From contig ONPE01000107.1 in assembly GCA_900319615.1 (NCBI GenBank), positions 1-10,259 of the forward strand: a DNA stretch of 10,259 nt. Direction: 5' to 3'. The notes under the pieces are model-generated. The model was not told the DNA's origin and made no database searches. It saw only the letters and a list, made by a program, of their open reading frames with translations. Each line of letters starts with the position of its first letter. The stretch's first letter is position 1. The position numbers were made by a program, and so were the translations under genes. Origin of the DNA: an uncultured Eubacteriales bacterium. GTDB taxonomy: Bacteria; Bacillota; Clostridia; Oscillospirales; Acutalibacteraceae. Positions 1 to 7,268 of this stretch are shown piece after piece.

Positions 1-1
1 T

Positions 2-67
2 AAGCTGAAAGCCGCCCTGACAGGAGCCCATATAGAGTTCGCCGGGCTCCATGAGCTGACCCTTTGA
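2..67 (+). CDS. C-terminal fragment of a small protein, possibly DUF3343 putative Se/S carrier
   Basis: Only the last 21 codons and a TGA stop (65-67) lie in the window; the 5' part is outside. The readable tail is KLKAALTGAHIEFAGLHELTL. The pattern of a short helix, then an I-E-(F/Y)-x-G-(I/L)-x-x-L ending resembles my recollection of the C-terminus of DUF3343 proteins (about 80 aa). These are putative selenium/sulfur carriers that often sit in SDMH clusters. The gene ends 12 nt before yqeC, whose ribosome binding site starts right after this stop, so it is probably the preceding cistron of the same operon. Twenty-one residues are too few for a firm family call; that this is the end of a real gene is likely, its identity is inference. 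Confidence 0.45.
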   Translation, partial: KLKAALTGAHIEFAGLHELTL

Positions 68-79
68 TAAGGTGACGAC

Positions 80-751
80 ATGAAGATTTCTCAGCTGCTT
101 GATATAAAGCCCGGATTAACGGCGCTGATAGGCGGCGGCGGTAAGACGACCCTGATGTACACGCTCGCAAGAGAGCTCTCCGAGACCGGCGCCGTCATCG
201 TTTGTACAACTACAAAAATATATGAGCCCGAAAATATCCCGGTCATCACTGATAATTCTGTAAAAGAAATAAAAGCTGCCCTTGACCGTCATCGTCTTGT
301 CTGTACAGGCACAAGGGCAGGGGAGGAAAAGCTCTCCGCTCCCGCCGTCGGCTTTGATGAGCTGAAAAGCATCGCCGACTACGTGATAGCCGAGGCCGAC
401 GGTGCACACCGCCTGCCGATAAAGGCGCACGCCGATCATGAGCCCGTCATCCCGGACGGCACGGACAAAACTATCCTTGTTATCGGAGCCGACTGCTTCG
501 GCAGACCGATATCCGATATAGCCCACAGACCGGAGCTCTTCGCCGATATCGCAGGCGTTGGCGTAAGCTCTGTCGTCACGCCCGATATCGTCAGCCGCGT
601 GATAAAGCGCGAGGGCTTGGGCGACTGCCTGTATATCAATAAGGTCGGGAATGAAAAAAACCTGCAAAACGCGCGGCAGCTCGCGAGGCTGCTCGATATG
701 CCCGTTTATGCAGGCGATCTGAAGAAGGGAGAGTATTTATGTTTGCGCTGA
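80..751 (+). CDS. yqeC: SDMH system protein YqeC (P-loop, putative selenium-dependent hydroxylase accessory protein)
   Basis: A 223-aa protein of the YqeC family, a marker of selenium-dependent molybdenum hydroxylase loci. Its biochemical reaction is not established; it is thought to act in cytoplasmic enzyme or cofactor maturation. The N-terminus carries a glycine-rich P-loop, IGGGGKTT (residues 17-24), so NTP binding is expected. Further family motifs are EADG (105-108) followed by LPIKAHADHEPVIP (112-125), a GADCFGRPI stretch (about 136-144) and a LYINKV strand near 184-189. The ATG at 80 is preceded by AAGGTG (69-74) at good spacing. The 3' end overlaps yqeB by 13 nt, indicating translational coupling. 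Length and motifs fit an intact gene. Family assignment is from recalled motifs and from the perfect context (yqeB, selD, mocA). Confidence 0.9.
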   Translation: MKISQLLDIKPGLTALIGGGGKTTLMYTLARELSETGAVIVCTTTKIYEPENIPVITDNSVKEIKAALDRHRLVCTGTRAGEEKLSAPAVGFDELKSIADYVIAEADGAHRLPIKAHADHEPVIPDGTDKTILVIGADCFGRPISDIAHRPELFADIAGVGVSSVVTPDIVSRVIKREGLGDCLYINKVGNEKNLQNARQLARLLDMPVYAGDLKKGEYLCLR

Positions 752-1542
752 TTCGCGGAGCAGGCGACCTCGCCAGCGGCATCGCTTTGAGATTATGGCA
801 CAGCGGCTTTGACGTCGCTATGACCGAGATAGAGCACCCGACGTCCATACGCCGCACCGTCTCCTTTTCCGAGGCGGTCGTGAACGGCAGAGCCGACGTC
901 GAGGACGTCAGCGCCCAGCTCGCCGAGAACATCACCCACGCAAAGGAGCTGATGAAGCGCGATATCCTGCCCGTATTCGTCGACCCCGAGTGCATTTGCC
1001 GTGAAGCCCTGCGACCCGATATCCTGATCGACGCGATACTCGCAAAGCGGAATCTCGGCACAAAGATCACCGACGCGCCCATCGTAATCGGAGTAGGTCC
1101 CGGTTTTGAGGCCGGCGTCGACTGCCATGCGGTGATCGAGACGATGCGCGGCCACACCCTCGGCAGAGTCATCTATAACGGATCGGCTCTGCCCAACACC
1201 GACATCCCCGGGCGTATCGGCGGCTTTACCGGCGAGCGCGTCCTCAGAGCTCCCGACAACGGAGTCTTTAAAGGTACACGTCGGATAGGCGATATTGTTG
1301 AAGCAGGCGATATCGTCGGCTATGTTGGCGAAAAGCCGATGATCTGCACCATCGGCGGCGTGCTGCGCGGTTTGCTCGCAGACGGCACGCAGACTCACGA
1401 GGGCATGAAAGCCGGCGACGTAGACCCGAGAGGGGAGAGGGACTACTGCTGTACTGTATCGGACAAGGCGCTCGCGATAGCCGGCGGCGTTTTAGAGGCG
1501 ATACTGCATTTGTACACGGATAAAGGTGATTTTTATGGATGA
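739..1542 (+). CDS. yqeB: SDMH system protein YqeB
   Basis: A 267-aa protein of the YqeB family, found almost only with selenium-dependent molybdenum hydroxylases. It is presumed to work in placing selenium on the molybdenum cofactor or in enzyme maturation, but its reaction is undefined. The N-terminus has a Rossmann-like glycine motif, IRGAGDLASG (5-14). A second glycine-rich motif, GVGPGFEAG, lies at about 118-126. The C-terminal third, from about 170 to 245, looks like a barrel-sandwich or lipoyl-like segment: G-D-I-V-E-A-G-D-I-V-G, then GVLRGL (207-212) and GDVDPR (226-231). A Cys pair follows (CC, 237-238). The ATG at 739 lies inside the end of yqeC and is served by AAGGGAG (725-731). 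The 3' end overlaps selD by 8 nt, so yqeC-yqeB-selD are one coupled unit. The gene appears full length. Confidence 0.92.
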   Translation: MFALIRGAGDLASGIALRLWHSGFDVAMTEIEHPTSIRRTVSFSEAVVNGRADVEDVSAQLAENITHAKELMKRDILPVFVDPECICREALRPDILIDAILAKRNLGTKITDAPIVIGVGPGFEAGVDCHAVIETMRGHTLGRVIYNGSALPNTDIPGRIGGFTGERVLRAPDNGVFKGTRRIGDIVEAGDIVGYVGEKPMICTIGGVLRGLLADGTQTHEGMKAGDVDPRGERDYCCTVSDKALAIAGGVLEAILHLYTDKGDFYG

Positions 1543-2572
1543 TAAGATAAAGCTCACAAAGCTCGCAAACTGCGCCGGCTGCGGCGCGAAGGTCGGCGCC
1601 GGAGTGCTCGCAAAGCTGCTCGACGGTCTCAAGGTCCGCACCGACCCAAATCTTCTGGTCGGCTTCGATAAAAGCGACGACGCGAGCGTCTACAAGGTAT
1701 CCGACGACCTCGCTCTGGTGCAGACGGTGGATTTCTTCCCCCCGATAGCCGACGACCCCTATACCTTCGGCGCGATAGCCGCGACCAACGCTCTCTCCGA
1801 CGTGTACGCTATGGGCGGCGAGCCTAAGCTGGCGCTCAATATCATGGCGGTGCCTGCAAGCCTGCCCAAGGACGCTGTGCATCAGATTTTGCACGGCGGC
1901 TACGATAAGGCATACGAGGCAGGGGCGATCATCACCGGCGGCCACAGCATCCTCGACGACGAGCCAAAGTACGGCTTAGCCGTCACGGGCTTTGTCCACC
2001 CCGATAAGGTGCTGACCAACTCGGGAGCCAAAGACGGCGACGTCCTCCTGCTCACAAAGCCCCTCGGCATCGGCATACTCACCACCGCAGCGAAAGCCGA
2101 TCTCGTTTCCGAGGATACGATGGCATACGCCGTGAGGCTGATGACCACGCTCAATAAATCAGCTCGCGACGCGATGGTGAAGTACCGCGTGCACGCCTGC
2201 ACCGACGTCACCGGCTTCGCTTTGCTCGGACACGCCTGCGAGATGGCTCAGGGCAGCGACGTCGAGATACATCTCTCGGTCGGCGATATCGACCTCATCC
2301 CCGAGGCTTTGGATTTCGCACGCACCGGCATCCTACCCGAGGGTATGTACCGCAACCGCAGCTTTGCCGAGGCATATGTGGACGCAGGCGATACCGAGCT
2401 TGCGAAGCAGGATATGCTCTACGACCCCCAGACCTCAGGCGGCTTGCTCATCGCCGTCCACCCCGACGAGGCGGACGCTTTATTCGAAGAGCTGAGCTCA
2501 TCCGTACCCTCCGCGCAGAGGATAGGCACGGTAAGAGCCTACACCGGCGGCGCGAGGATATATCTGCGCTGA
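1535..2572 (+). CDS. selD: Selenide, water dikinase (selenophosphate synthase)
   Basis: SelD converts selenide and ATP to selenophosphate, AMP and phosphate in the cytoplasm. Selenophosphate is the donor for selenocysteine, selenouridine and labile Se in SDMH enzymes. The catalytic loop is CAGCGAK, with Cys16 and Lys19 at the places of the essential Cys17 and Lys20 of E. coli SelD. The catalytic residue is Cys, not Sec. Downstream are the DDAS metal/ATP motif (near residue 52) and the AIR-synthase-like signature TVDFFPPIADDPYTFG followed by NALSDVYAMGG. A glycine-rich C-terminal segment, PQTSGGL, is also present. I take the ATG at 1535 (345 aa) rather than the in-frame GTG at 1526, because that GTG is the last part of the ribosome binding site AAAGGTG (1522-1528). 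It is the last gene before the yedE promoter. No Sec machinery is visible nearby, so it probably feeds the molybdenum hydroxylases. Confidence 0.96.
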   Translation: MDDKIKLTKLANCAGCGAKVGAGVLAKLLDGLKVRTDPNLLVGFDKSDDASVYKVSDDLALVQTVDFFPPIADDPYTFGAIAATNALSDVYAMGGEPKLALNIMAVPASLPKDAVHQILHGGYDKAYEAGAIITGGHSILDDEPKYGLAVTGFVHPDKVLTNSGAKDGDVLLLTKPLGIGILTTAAKADLVSEDTMAYAVRLMTTLNKSARDAMVKYRVHACTDVTGFALLGHACEMAQGSDVEIHLSVGDIDLIPEALDFARTGILPEGMYRNRSFAEAYVDAGDTELAKQDMLYDPQTSGGLLIAVHPDEADALFEELSSSVPSAQRIGTVRAYTGGARIYLR

Positions 2573-2598
2573 CTCCGGCGCCGTCTTATCATATACCC

Positions 2599-2627
2599 TT
2601 GACATATCTACCGTTATACTTTAAAAT
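2599..2627 (+). promoter_or_regulatory. Sigma-A-type promoter for yedE-yedF
   Basis: A perfect -35 TTGACA (2599-2604) is followed by a 17-nt spacer and the -10 TAAAAT (2622-2627), five of six to consensus. The predicted start is near 2634, giving a leader of about 38 nt that ends in two purine-rich ribosome binding candidates (AAAGGAG 2653-2659, TAAGGAG 2661-2667). It lies in the only sizeable gap between selD and yedE, so yedEF can be transcribed apart from yqeCB-selD. I see no convincing terminator after selD, so read-through is also possible. Confidence 0.75.
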
Positions 2628-2637
2628 ATATAACGGT
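2610..2637. promoter_or_regulatory. Perfect 9-bp inverted repeat around the yedE -10 (candidate operator)
   Basis: Arms ACCGTTATA (2610-2618) and TATAACGGT (2629-2637) are exact reverse complements with a 10-nt centre that contains the -10 hexamer. The right arm covers the predicted transcription start. Such placement is typical of a repressor site that blocks polymerase. The regulator is unknown; a selenium, sulfur or purine-responsive factor is speculation. As RNA, only the right arm would be transcribed from this promoter, so a DNA operator is more likely than an attenuator. Confidence 0.5.
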
Positions 2638-2671
2638 CAATATATTTTTCGCAAAGGAGATAAGGAGAAAA

Positions 2672-3775
2672 ATGACAAAAAAGATCAACATCTGGGTGCT
2701 GATAACCGGCTTTGTGATCGGCGCTGCGGCGCTGGCGCTCACCGCTCTCGGCAACCCTGCGAACATGGGCTTTTGTATCGCGTGCTTCCTGCGCGATATC
2801 GCAGGCGCGGTCAAGCTGCATTCCGCCGCTCCGGTCCAGTATGTCAGGCCCGAGATAATCGGGCTGGTGCTCGGCTCTACCATACTCGCCGCAGCTACGG
2901 GCGAGTTCAAGCCGAAGGCAGGCTCTTCGCCCGCGACACGCTTTATCATCGGCGCTTTCGTCATGATAGGCGCGCTGGTGTTCCTCGGCTGTCCTCTGCG
3001 CATGGTCATCCGCATGGGCGGCGGCGACCTTAACGCCTTCGTCGGTCTCGCAGGCTTCCTCGTCGGTATCCTGATCGGCATATTCTTCCTCAAAAAGGGC
3101 TTCTCATTAAAGCGCAATCATCCGGTTACCCTCACCGAGGGCGTAGCCATGCCCGGCCTGATGATCGGTCTGCTGGCGCTGCTCCTCATCGTACCGGCGA
3201 TCTTCGTCTTCTCCGAGGAGGGTCCCGGCTCAAAGCACGCTCCGATGTTCATAGCGCTTTTGATAGCGCTGGTCGTAGGCGCTCTCGCACAGAGATCGCG
3301 CATCTGCATGGTCGGCGGTATGCGCGACGCGATCATGTTCAAAGACTTCAACCTTATCGCGGGCTTCGGCGTTATATTCGTCACAGTGCTGCTGGGTAAC
3401 ATCATCCTCGGCAACTTCAAGGGCTTCTCGACATATCTGCAGCCCATCGCACACGCAAGCCAGCTCTGGAACCTCCTCGGCATGGTGCTTGTCGGCTGGG
3501 GTAGCGTGCTGCTCGGCGGCTGTCCTTTAAGACAGCTGATCTTAGCAGGCGAGGGCAACGGCGACTCCGCCGTCACCGTGCTCGGTATGATCGTAGGCGC
3601 AGCCTTCGCGCACAACTTCGGTCTCGCAGGAGCCGCTGCAAAGCTCTCTGAGGACGGCGCTTATTCCGCAGGCGGCATCGCAGCGGCAGGCAAGATCGCC
3701 GTAGCCATCGGCTTTGCGGTACTGCTGTTTATTTCCGTGGTAAACATCATCAGGAAGAAGGAGGCAAAAGCATGA
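2672..3775 (+). CDS. yedE: YedE-type selenium/sulfur transport membrane protein
   Basis: A 367-aa polytopic inner-membrane protein of the YeeE/YedE (TsuA-like) family, in the subgroup tied to selenium metabolism. It probably moves a reduced selenium or sulfur species across the membrane; the exact substrate is unproven. The sequence is dominated by hydrophobic helices (first about 8-27, then many to about 360). It holds the paired signature cysteines of this duplicated fold: GFCIACF (C35, C38), GCPLR (C107), RSRICMVGGMRD (C212) and GGCPLR (C284). The two GCPLR and two GFC/RIC-type motifs mark the two halves of the internal repeat. The ATG at 2672 follows TAAGGAG by 4 nt. Its end overlaps yedF by 4 nt (ATGA), a standard coupled junction. 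Length and cysteines look intact. Confidence 0.92.
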   Translation: MTKKINIWVLITGFVIGAAALALTALGNPANMGFCIACFLRDIAGAVKLHSAAPVQYVRPEIIGLVLGSTILAAATGEFKPKAGSSPATRFIIGAFVMIGALVFLGCPLRMVIRMGGGDLNAFVGLAGFLVGILIGIFFLKKGFSLKRNHPVTLTEGVAMPGLMIGLLALLLIVPAIFVFSEEGPGSKHAPMFIALLIALVVGALAQRSRICMVGGMRDAIMFKDFNLIAGFGVIFVTVLLGNIILGNFKGFSTYLQPIAHASQLWNLLGMVLVGWGSVLLGGCPLRQLILAGEGNGDSAVTVLGMIVGAAFAHNFGLAGAAAKLSEDGAYSAGGIAAAGKIAVAIGFAVLLFISVVNIIRKKEAKA

Positions 3776-3981
3776 TCGACGCCAGAGGTCTCAGCTGCCC
3801 CATGCCCGTTGTCATGGTGCAGAACGAGGTGAAGAAATCATCCCCCGACGAGGTCAAGGTGATGGTGGACAGCATGGTCTGCGTAGAGAACATCACCCGC
3901 TTCGCAAGCTCGAAGCAGTACGACGTGGAGGTCGTTAAGAAGGACGGCGAATTCGAGCTCACACTCAAAAAGAAAAAATGA
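3772..3981 (+). CDS. yedF: TusA-like selenium/sulfur carrier protein YedF
   Basis: A 69-aa cytoplasmic protein of the TusA/SirA/YedF family. The CPxP motif (C9-P-M-P12) in LSCPMPVV supplies the Cys that carries persulfide, or by inference perselenide. The rest follows the family beta-alpha-beta pattern: D-E-V-K-V-M-V-D, then VENITRFA and the final V-E-V-V-K-K strand; an extra Cys37 is present. It is one domain, as in E. coli YedF (about 77 aa). The longer selenium YedF form of about 190-200 aa carries an extra C-terminal domain that is absent here, and the terminator follows at once, so nothing is hidden downstream. AAGGAGG (3758-3764) precedes the ATG. Its 4-nt overlap with yedE implies that it receives or hands on the transported Se/S. 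Confidence 0.9.
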   Translation: MIDARGLSCPMPVVMVQNEVKKSSPDEVKVMVDSMVCVENITRFASSKQYDVEVVKKDGEFELTLKKKK

Positions 3982-3989
3982 TCATCCCG

Positions 3990-4023
3990 ATCCGCAGGTC
4001 AGCCTTTGATCTGCGGATTTTTT
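3990..4023 (+). terminator. Intrinsic terminator after yedF
   Basis: ATCCGCAG (3990-3997) pairs exactly with CTGCGGAT (4011-4018). Three more inner pairs (one G-U) extend this to an 11-bp stem with a 7-nt loop, followed by six T (4018-4023). It lies 9 nt after the yedF stop and separates yedEF from xdh. Confidence 0.9.
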
Positions 4024-4036
4024 CTCAACATTGTGA

Positions 4037-4065
4037 TTGATTATTCAATTTCAATATGCTAAAAT
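4037..4065 (+). promoter_or_regulatory. Extended -10 promoter for the single-chain xdh gene
   Basis: TTGATT (4037-4042), a 17-nt spacer and TAAAAT (4060-4065), with a TGN extension directly upstream of the -10 (TG at 4057-4058). The predicted start is near 4072, about 45 nt before the ATG. It sits just after the yedF terminator. The -35 matches only four of six, but spacing and extended -10 compensate. Arms TTATTCA (4041-4047) and TGAATAA (4071-4077) flank the -10 as an inverted repeat; in such AT-rich DNA this may be chance. Confidence 0.6.
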
Positions 4066-4116
4066 GATTATGAATAAATATATCTTATCGCAGACAAAAC
4101 CAAAGGAGTTGCCCTC

Positions 4117-6626
4117 ATGGCTGTATTTTCGGTTAACGGCAGAACCGTTACGGTAGAGAAAAACCAAAAATTGATACGGTATCTGCGCGACGAACTGCAG
4201 CTGACGAGCGTTAAAGACGGCTGCAGCGAGGGCGCGTGCGGCACCTGCCATGTCCTCATCGACGGCAAGCTGACCAAGGCGTGCATCCCCGTGACCGATA
4301 AGCTCGACGGCAGGTCTGTCCTCACCGTTGAGGGGCTATCGGATTTTGAGAAGGAGGCGTACACCTACGCCTTCGGCAAAGCCGGAGCCGTCCAGTGCGG
4401 CTTCTGCATCCCCGGTATGATAATGGCGGCGAAATCTCTGATCGACGTAAACTCCGATCCTACAAGAGAAGAAGCGGCGCACGCCATCAGGAACAACATC
4501 TGCCGCTGTACAGGCTATGTCAAGATCATCGACGGCATCCTGCTTGCGGCTAAGGTCATCAGAGAGGGTATAATTCCCTCGGAGAATAATGATTACGAAG
4601 TCGGTTCCCGTGTGAGCCGTATCGACGTAGCCGAAAAGGTGCAGGGCTACGGCAAATACCCCGACGATATCTACATCGACGGTATGTGTTACGGCAGCGC
4701 TGTGCGCAGCGCCTATCCCCGTGCGCGCGTTTTGTCGATAGATACCTCCGAGGCGGAGAAGCTCCCCGGGGTAGTCTGTGTGCTCACGGCTAAGGATATC
4801 CCCGGCAAGAATTACGTCGGTCATATAAAGAAGGATCAGCCCACCCTGATACCCGTGGGCGAGATCACCCATTATCTCGGCGATTCGGTCGCCCTCGTAT
4901 GCGCAAGGGACAAAGAGACCCTCGAGCAGGCAAAAAAGCTCGTCAAGGTCGAGTATGACGTCCTGCCTGCAGTCCACAGCCCCGAGGAGGCGGCTAAGGA
5001 TGACGCGCCCCTCGTCTTCGAGACCGATAAAGACAACGTGCAGGCGTACAAGCACGTGTCCAGAGGCGACGCCGACGGCGCTATAAAGGCTTCAAAATAT
5101 GTTCTGACCCATCACTTCGAGACCCCGTGGACAGAGCACGCCTTTTTGGAGCCCGAGTGCTGCGTGGCTGTACCGCTCGACAACGGCGGCGTAAAGCTGC
5201 TGACCACCGACCAGAGCGCCCACACCACCCTGCATGAGTGCGCGCAGATGCTCGGCGTAGACTATGAGCATTGCTTGGTGGAGAACCAGCTCGTAGGCGG
5301 CGGCTTCGGCGGCAAGGAGGATATGTCCGTGCAGCATCACGCGGCGCTGATAGCTTACGTCGCCCGTGTGCCGGTAAAGGTCAAGCTCACGCGGCAGGAG
5401 TCGGCGTAAAGGCGAGCGTCATATCCGACACAGGCGCCTTTGCATCCCTCGGCGGCCCCGTGCTCGAACGCGCCTGCACCCATGCGGCAGGCCCCTATGC
5501 CTACGAGAATTTCGAGATCGAAGGCCGCGCCTATTATACAAACAATCCACCTGCCGGAGCGTTCAGAGGCTTCGGCGTTACCCAGACCTGCTTTGCCACC
5601 GAGACTTTGCTCAACGAGATGGCGGAGCTCGTCGGCATATCTCCGTGGGAGATAAGATACCGCAACGCGATCCGCCCCGGCGGAGTCCTGCCCAACGGTC
5701 AGATCGTCGGCGCAGAGACCGGCTTGGTCGAAACTCTCGAGGCTGTCAAGCCGTATTTTGACGAGGCGATAAAGAACGGCGAGCCCGTCGGACTTGCCTG
5801 CGCCATGAAGAACGCCGGCGTGGGTGTCGGTCTGCCCGACTGGGGCAGAGCCAAGCTGATCGTAGAGGACGACGCCAAGGTACACATCTACTCCGGCGCG
5901 TCGTGTATCGGGCAGGGTCTCGGCACGGTGCTCACCCAGATGGTCGTGACTAACGCCGGCTTATCTCCCGACGATATCGTCTATGAGCGCAGCAACACAT
6001 GGATAGCTCCCGATTCCGGCGATACCTCCGGCTCGCGACAGACTCTCATTACCGGCGAAGCCTGCCGCAGAGCGTGCGAGAAGCTGGTCGAGGCTCTCGA
6101 GGGCAGGCAGCTTCGCGATCTGATCGGCAGCGAATTCTACGGCGAGTATCTCGCCAAGACCGACCCCCTCGGCGCCGACGTCCCGAACCCGGTCTCCCAC
6201 GTCGCCTACGGCTACGCCACCCAGATGTGCGTCCTCGATAAAGAGACCGGCAGGATAAAGAAGCTCGTCGCCGCACACGACGTAGGCAAAGCCGTGAACC
6301 CCCTCTCCGTCGAAGGACAGATCGAAGGCGGCATGGTCATGTCGATGGGCTTTGCTCTGACGGAAAAATATCCGATAGACGAAAACTGTAAGCCCACCGC
6401 GAAGTTCGGAACCCTCGGGCTGTTCAAGGCGGATCAGATACCGCCTGAGATAAAGGCGATAGTGGTGGAGAAGCCCGGCCTTGACCTCGCCAACGGCGCG
6501 ATAGGGATAGGGGAGATCACCTCGATCCCCACAGCCCCGGCGATAGCAGAGGCGTACTATCAGCTCGACGGCAGGCGCAGATTCACCCTGCCGCTTGATA
6601 ACACTCCTTACTCAAAAAAGAAATAA
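4117..6626 (+). pseudogene. xdh: Single-chain xanthine dehydrogenase-like molybdenum hydroxylase ([2Fe-2S] + Mo domains), disrupted
   Basis: This is a fused iron-sulfur/molybdopterin hydroxylase of the selenium-dependent XDH type, normally one chain of about 850 aa. The start at 4117 follows AAAGGAG (4102-4108). Residues 1-150 hold both [2Fe-2S] sites: C36, C41, C44, C56 (plant ferredoxin type) and C94, C97, C129, C131 (QCGFC, CRCTG). The Mo domain starts near residue 168 and runs through TEHAFLEPE and GGGFGGKED. The reading frame then ends at TAA (5407-5409) right after KLTRQES (then A). Homology resumes in another frame from about 5403 (GVKASVISDTGAF) and continues to 6626 with AGAFRGFG, GQGLGT, SGDTSGSRQT, HDVGKAVNP and the catalytic-Glu motif GIGE (GAG 6513-6515). 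About 25 residues expected between RQES and VKAS are missing, so a deletion of 3n+1 bases explains the break. As read, only a 430-aa truncated product would be made. A sequencing or assembly fault is the alternative. Confidence 0.85.
5398..5412 (+). other. Deletion/frameshift junction within xdh
   Basis: The upstream frame reads ...Q-E-S-A-stop (TAA 5407-5409). The downstream homologous frame is G-V-K-A (GGC 5403-5405, GTA 5406-5408, AAG 5409-5411). In the intact XdhA in this window, the same alignment points (R-E-E-T and R-K-V-E-C-F) are separated by about 25 residues, so the gap here equals about 73 or 76 lost bases. The stop is TAA, so selenocysteine recoding cannot rescue it. Confidence 0.8.
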
Positions 6627-6627
6627 A

Positions 6628-6650
6628 CACAGCCGACGTCATCAGCTGTG
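6628..6650. terminator. Hairpin between convergent xdh and mocA (terminator, stronger for mocA)
   Basis: CACAGC (6628-6633) pairs with GCTGTG (6645-6650), a 6-bp stem with an 11-nt loop, located between the xdh stop (6624-6626) and the mocA stop (6661-6663). Read on the minus strand it is followed by a T-rich run (TTTATTTC then six T), which fits termination of mocA. On the plus strand the downstream tract is weaker. It probably serves both genes. Confidence 0.55.
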
Positions 6651-6660
6651 CTTAATAGAT

Positions 6661-7242
6661 TTATTGTTCTTTTATAGAAATATCATCCGGTGTGTCGATA
6701 TCCGCAAGCTCCCTTTCCGTCACCTCGTACAGTATCAGAGATCCCTTGTGCTTTTCGATGACGGCTCTGCCGCCTTTATCGCCCGATAAAGCGCACAGCT
6801 CGGCAAAGTACGCCTTAGGAAATATACACGGATTCCCCCTTTTACCGCCGCTGCTCATGCTTATTATGCTGTCGGGATCTTTCGAAAAACGGTCGAGCAT
6901 CCCCGATACGCTCTCGCGCCTGAGCCACGGCTGGTCGGCGACCATATAGATCGCGCCGTCGCATTTATCCGTCAGTGCCGTCGTCCCCAGCTTAACGCTG
7001 CGGCTGATACCGAGCTGTGGGCGATCGTTCACGACGCAGCTGTATCCGCGTTCTTCGGCGAGATTTTTGACGCTCTCATACTGCGTCACGACAACGATAT
7101 CGCACAGCTTGTCCGCGGGTATCGCGTCAAGGGCTCTCTCTATCATGAGCCTTCCGTTTATATCGGTAAGCAGCTTGTTTTCGCCGAAGCGCACCGAATT
7201 ACCCGCCGCGAGCAAAACACATCCGATTTTTATTTCATCCAT
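6661..7242 (-). CDS. mocA: Molybdenum cofactor cytidylyltransferase (MocA/YgfJ family)
   Basis: A 193-aa cytoplasmic nucleotidyltransferase. MocA joins CTP to Mo-molybdopterin to give molybdopterin cytosine dinucleotide, the cofactor of bacterial xanthine-oxidase-family enzymes. The YgfJ subgroup belongs to SDMH loci. The N-terminal nucleotide-binding loop is LLAAGNSVRFGENKLL (10-25), with the usual G-x-S-x-R-x-G-x-x-K spacing. The metal-binding ADQP lies at 102-105; GISRSV (78-83), GNPCIFP (127-133), GDKGGR (144-149) and DIDTPDD (171-177) are family motifs. The start ATG (7242-7240) has only a weak ribosome binding site, but it lies just before the conserved first strand. The gene points opposite to all its neighbours, convergent with xdh and divergent from xdhA, with its own promoter at 7448-7476. 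It appears intact. Confidence 0.93.
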   Translation of the reverse strand: MDEIKIGCVLLAAGNSVRFGENKLLTDINGRLMIERALDAIPADKLCDIVVVTQYESVKNLAEERGYSCVVNDRPQLGISRSVKLGTTALTDKCDGAIYMVADQPWLRRESVSGMLDRFSKDPDSIISMSSGGKRGNPCIFPKAYFAELCALSGDKGGRAVIEKHKGSLILYEVTERELADIDTPDDISIKEQ

Positions 7243-7268
7243 TTCATCAACTCATTTGTTTATTAATA

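Noticed and set aside
1526..1534. GTG start for selD at 1526
   Set aside because: The GTG is part of the ribosome binding site AAAGGTG for the ATG at 1535, which also gives the expected spacing to the catalytic Cys.
2573..2598. Terminator after selD
   Set aside because: GC-rich CGGCGCCG is present, but I find no stable stem followed by a T run.
2599..3033. 144-aa open frame overlapping the yedE start
   Set aside because: It begins inside the promoter, is arginine-rich out-of-frame yedE sequence, and has no recognisable domain.
5271..5402. N-terminal extension of the second xdh reading frame (start at 5271)
   Set aside because: It is an arginine/alanine-rich out-of-frame reading of the conserved GGGFGGKED region; real homology in that frame starts only near 5403.
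5395..5412. Programmed frameshift or selenocysteine read-through in xdh
   Set aside because: There is no slippery heptamer, the stop is TAA and not TGA, and about 25 residues are missing, which recoding cannot supply.
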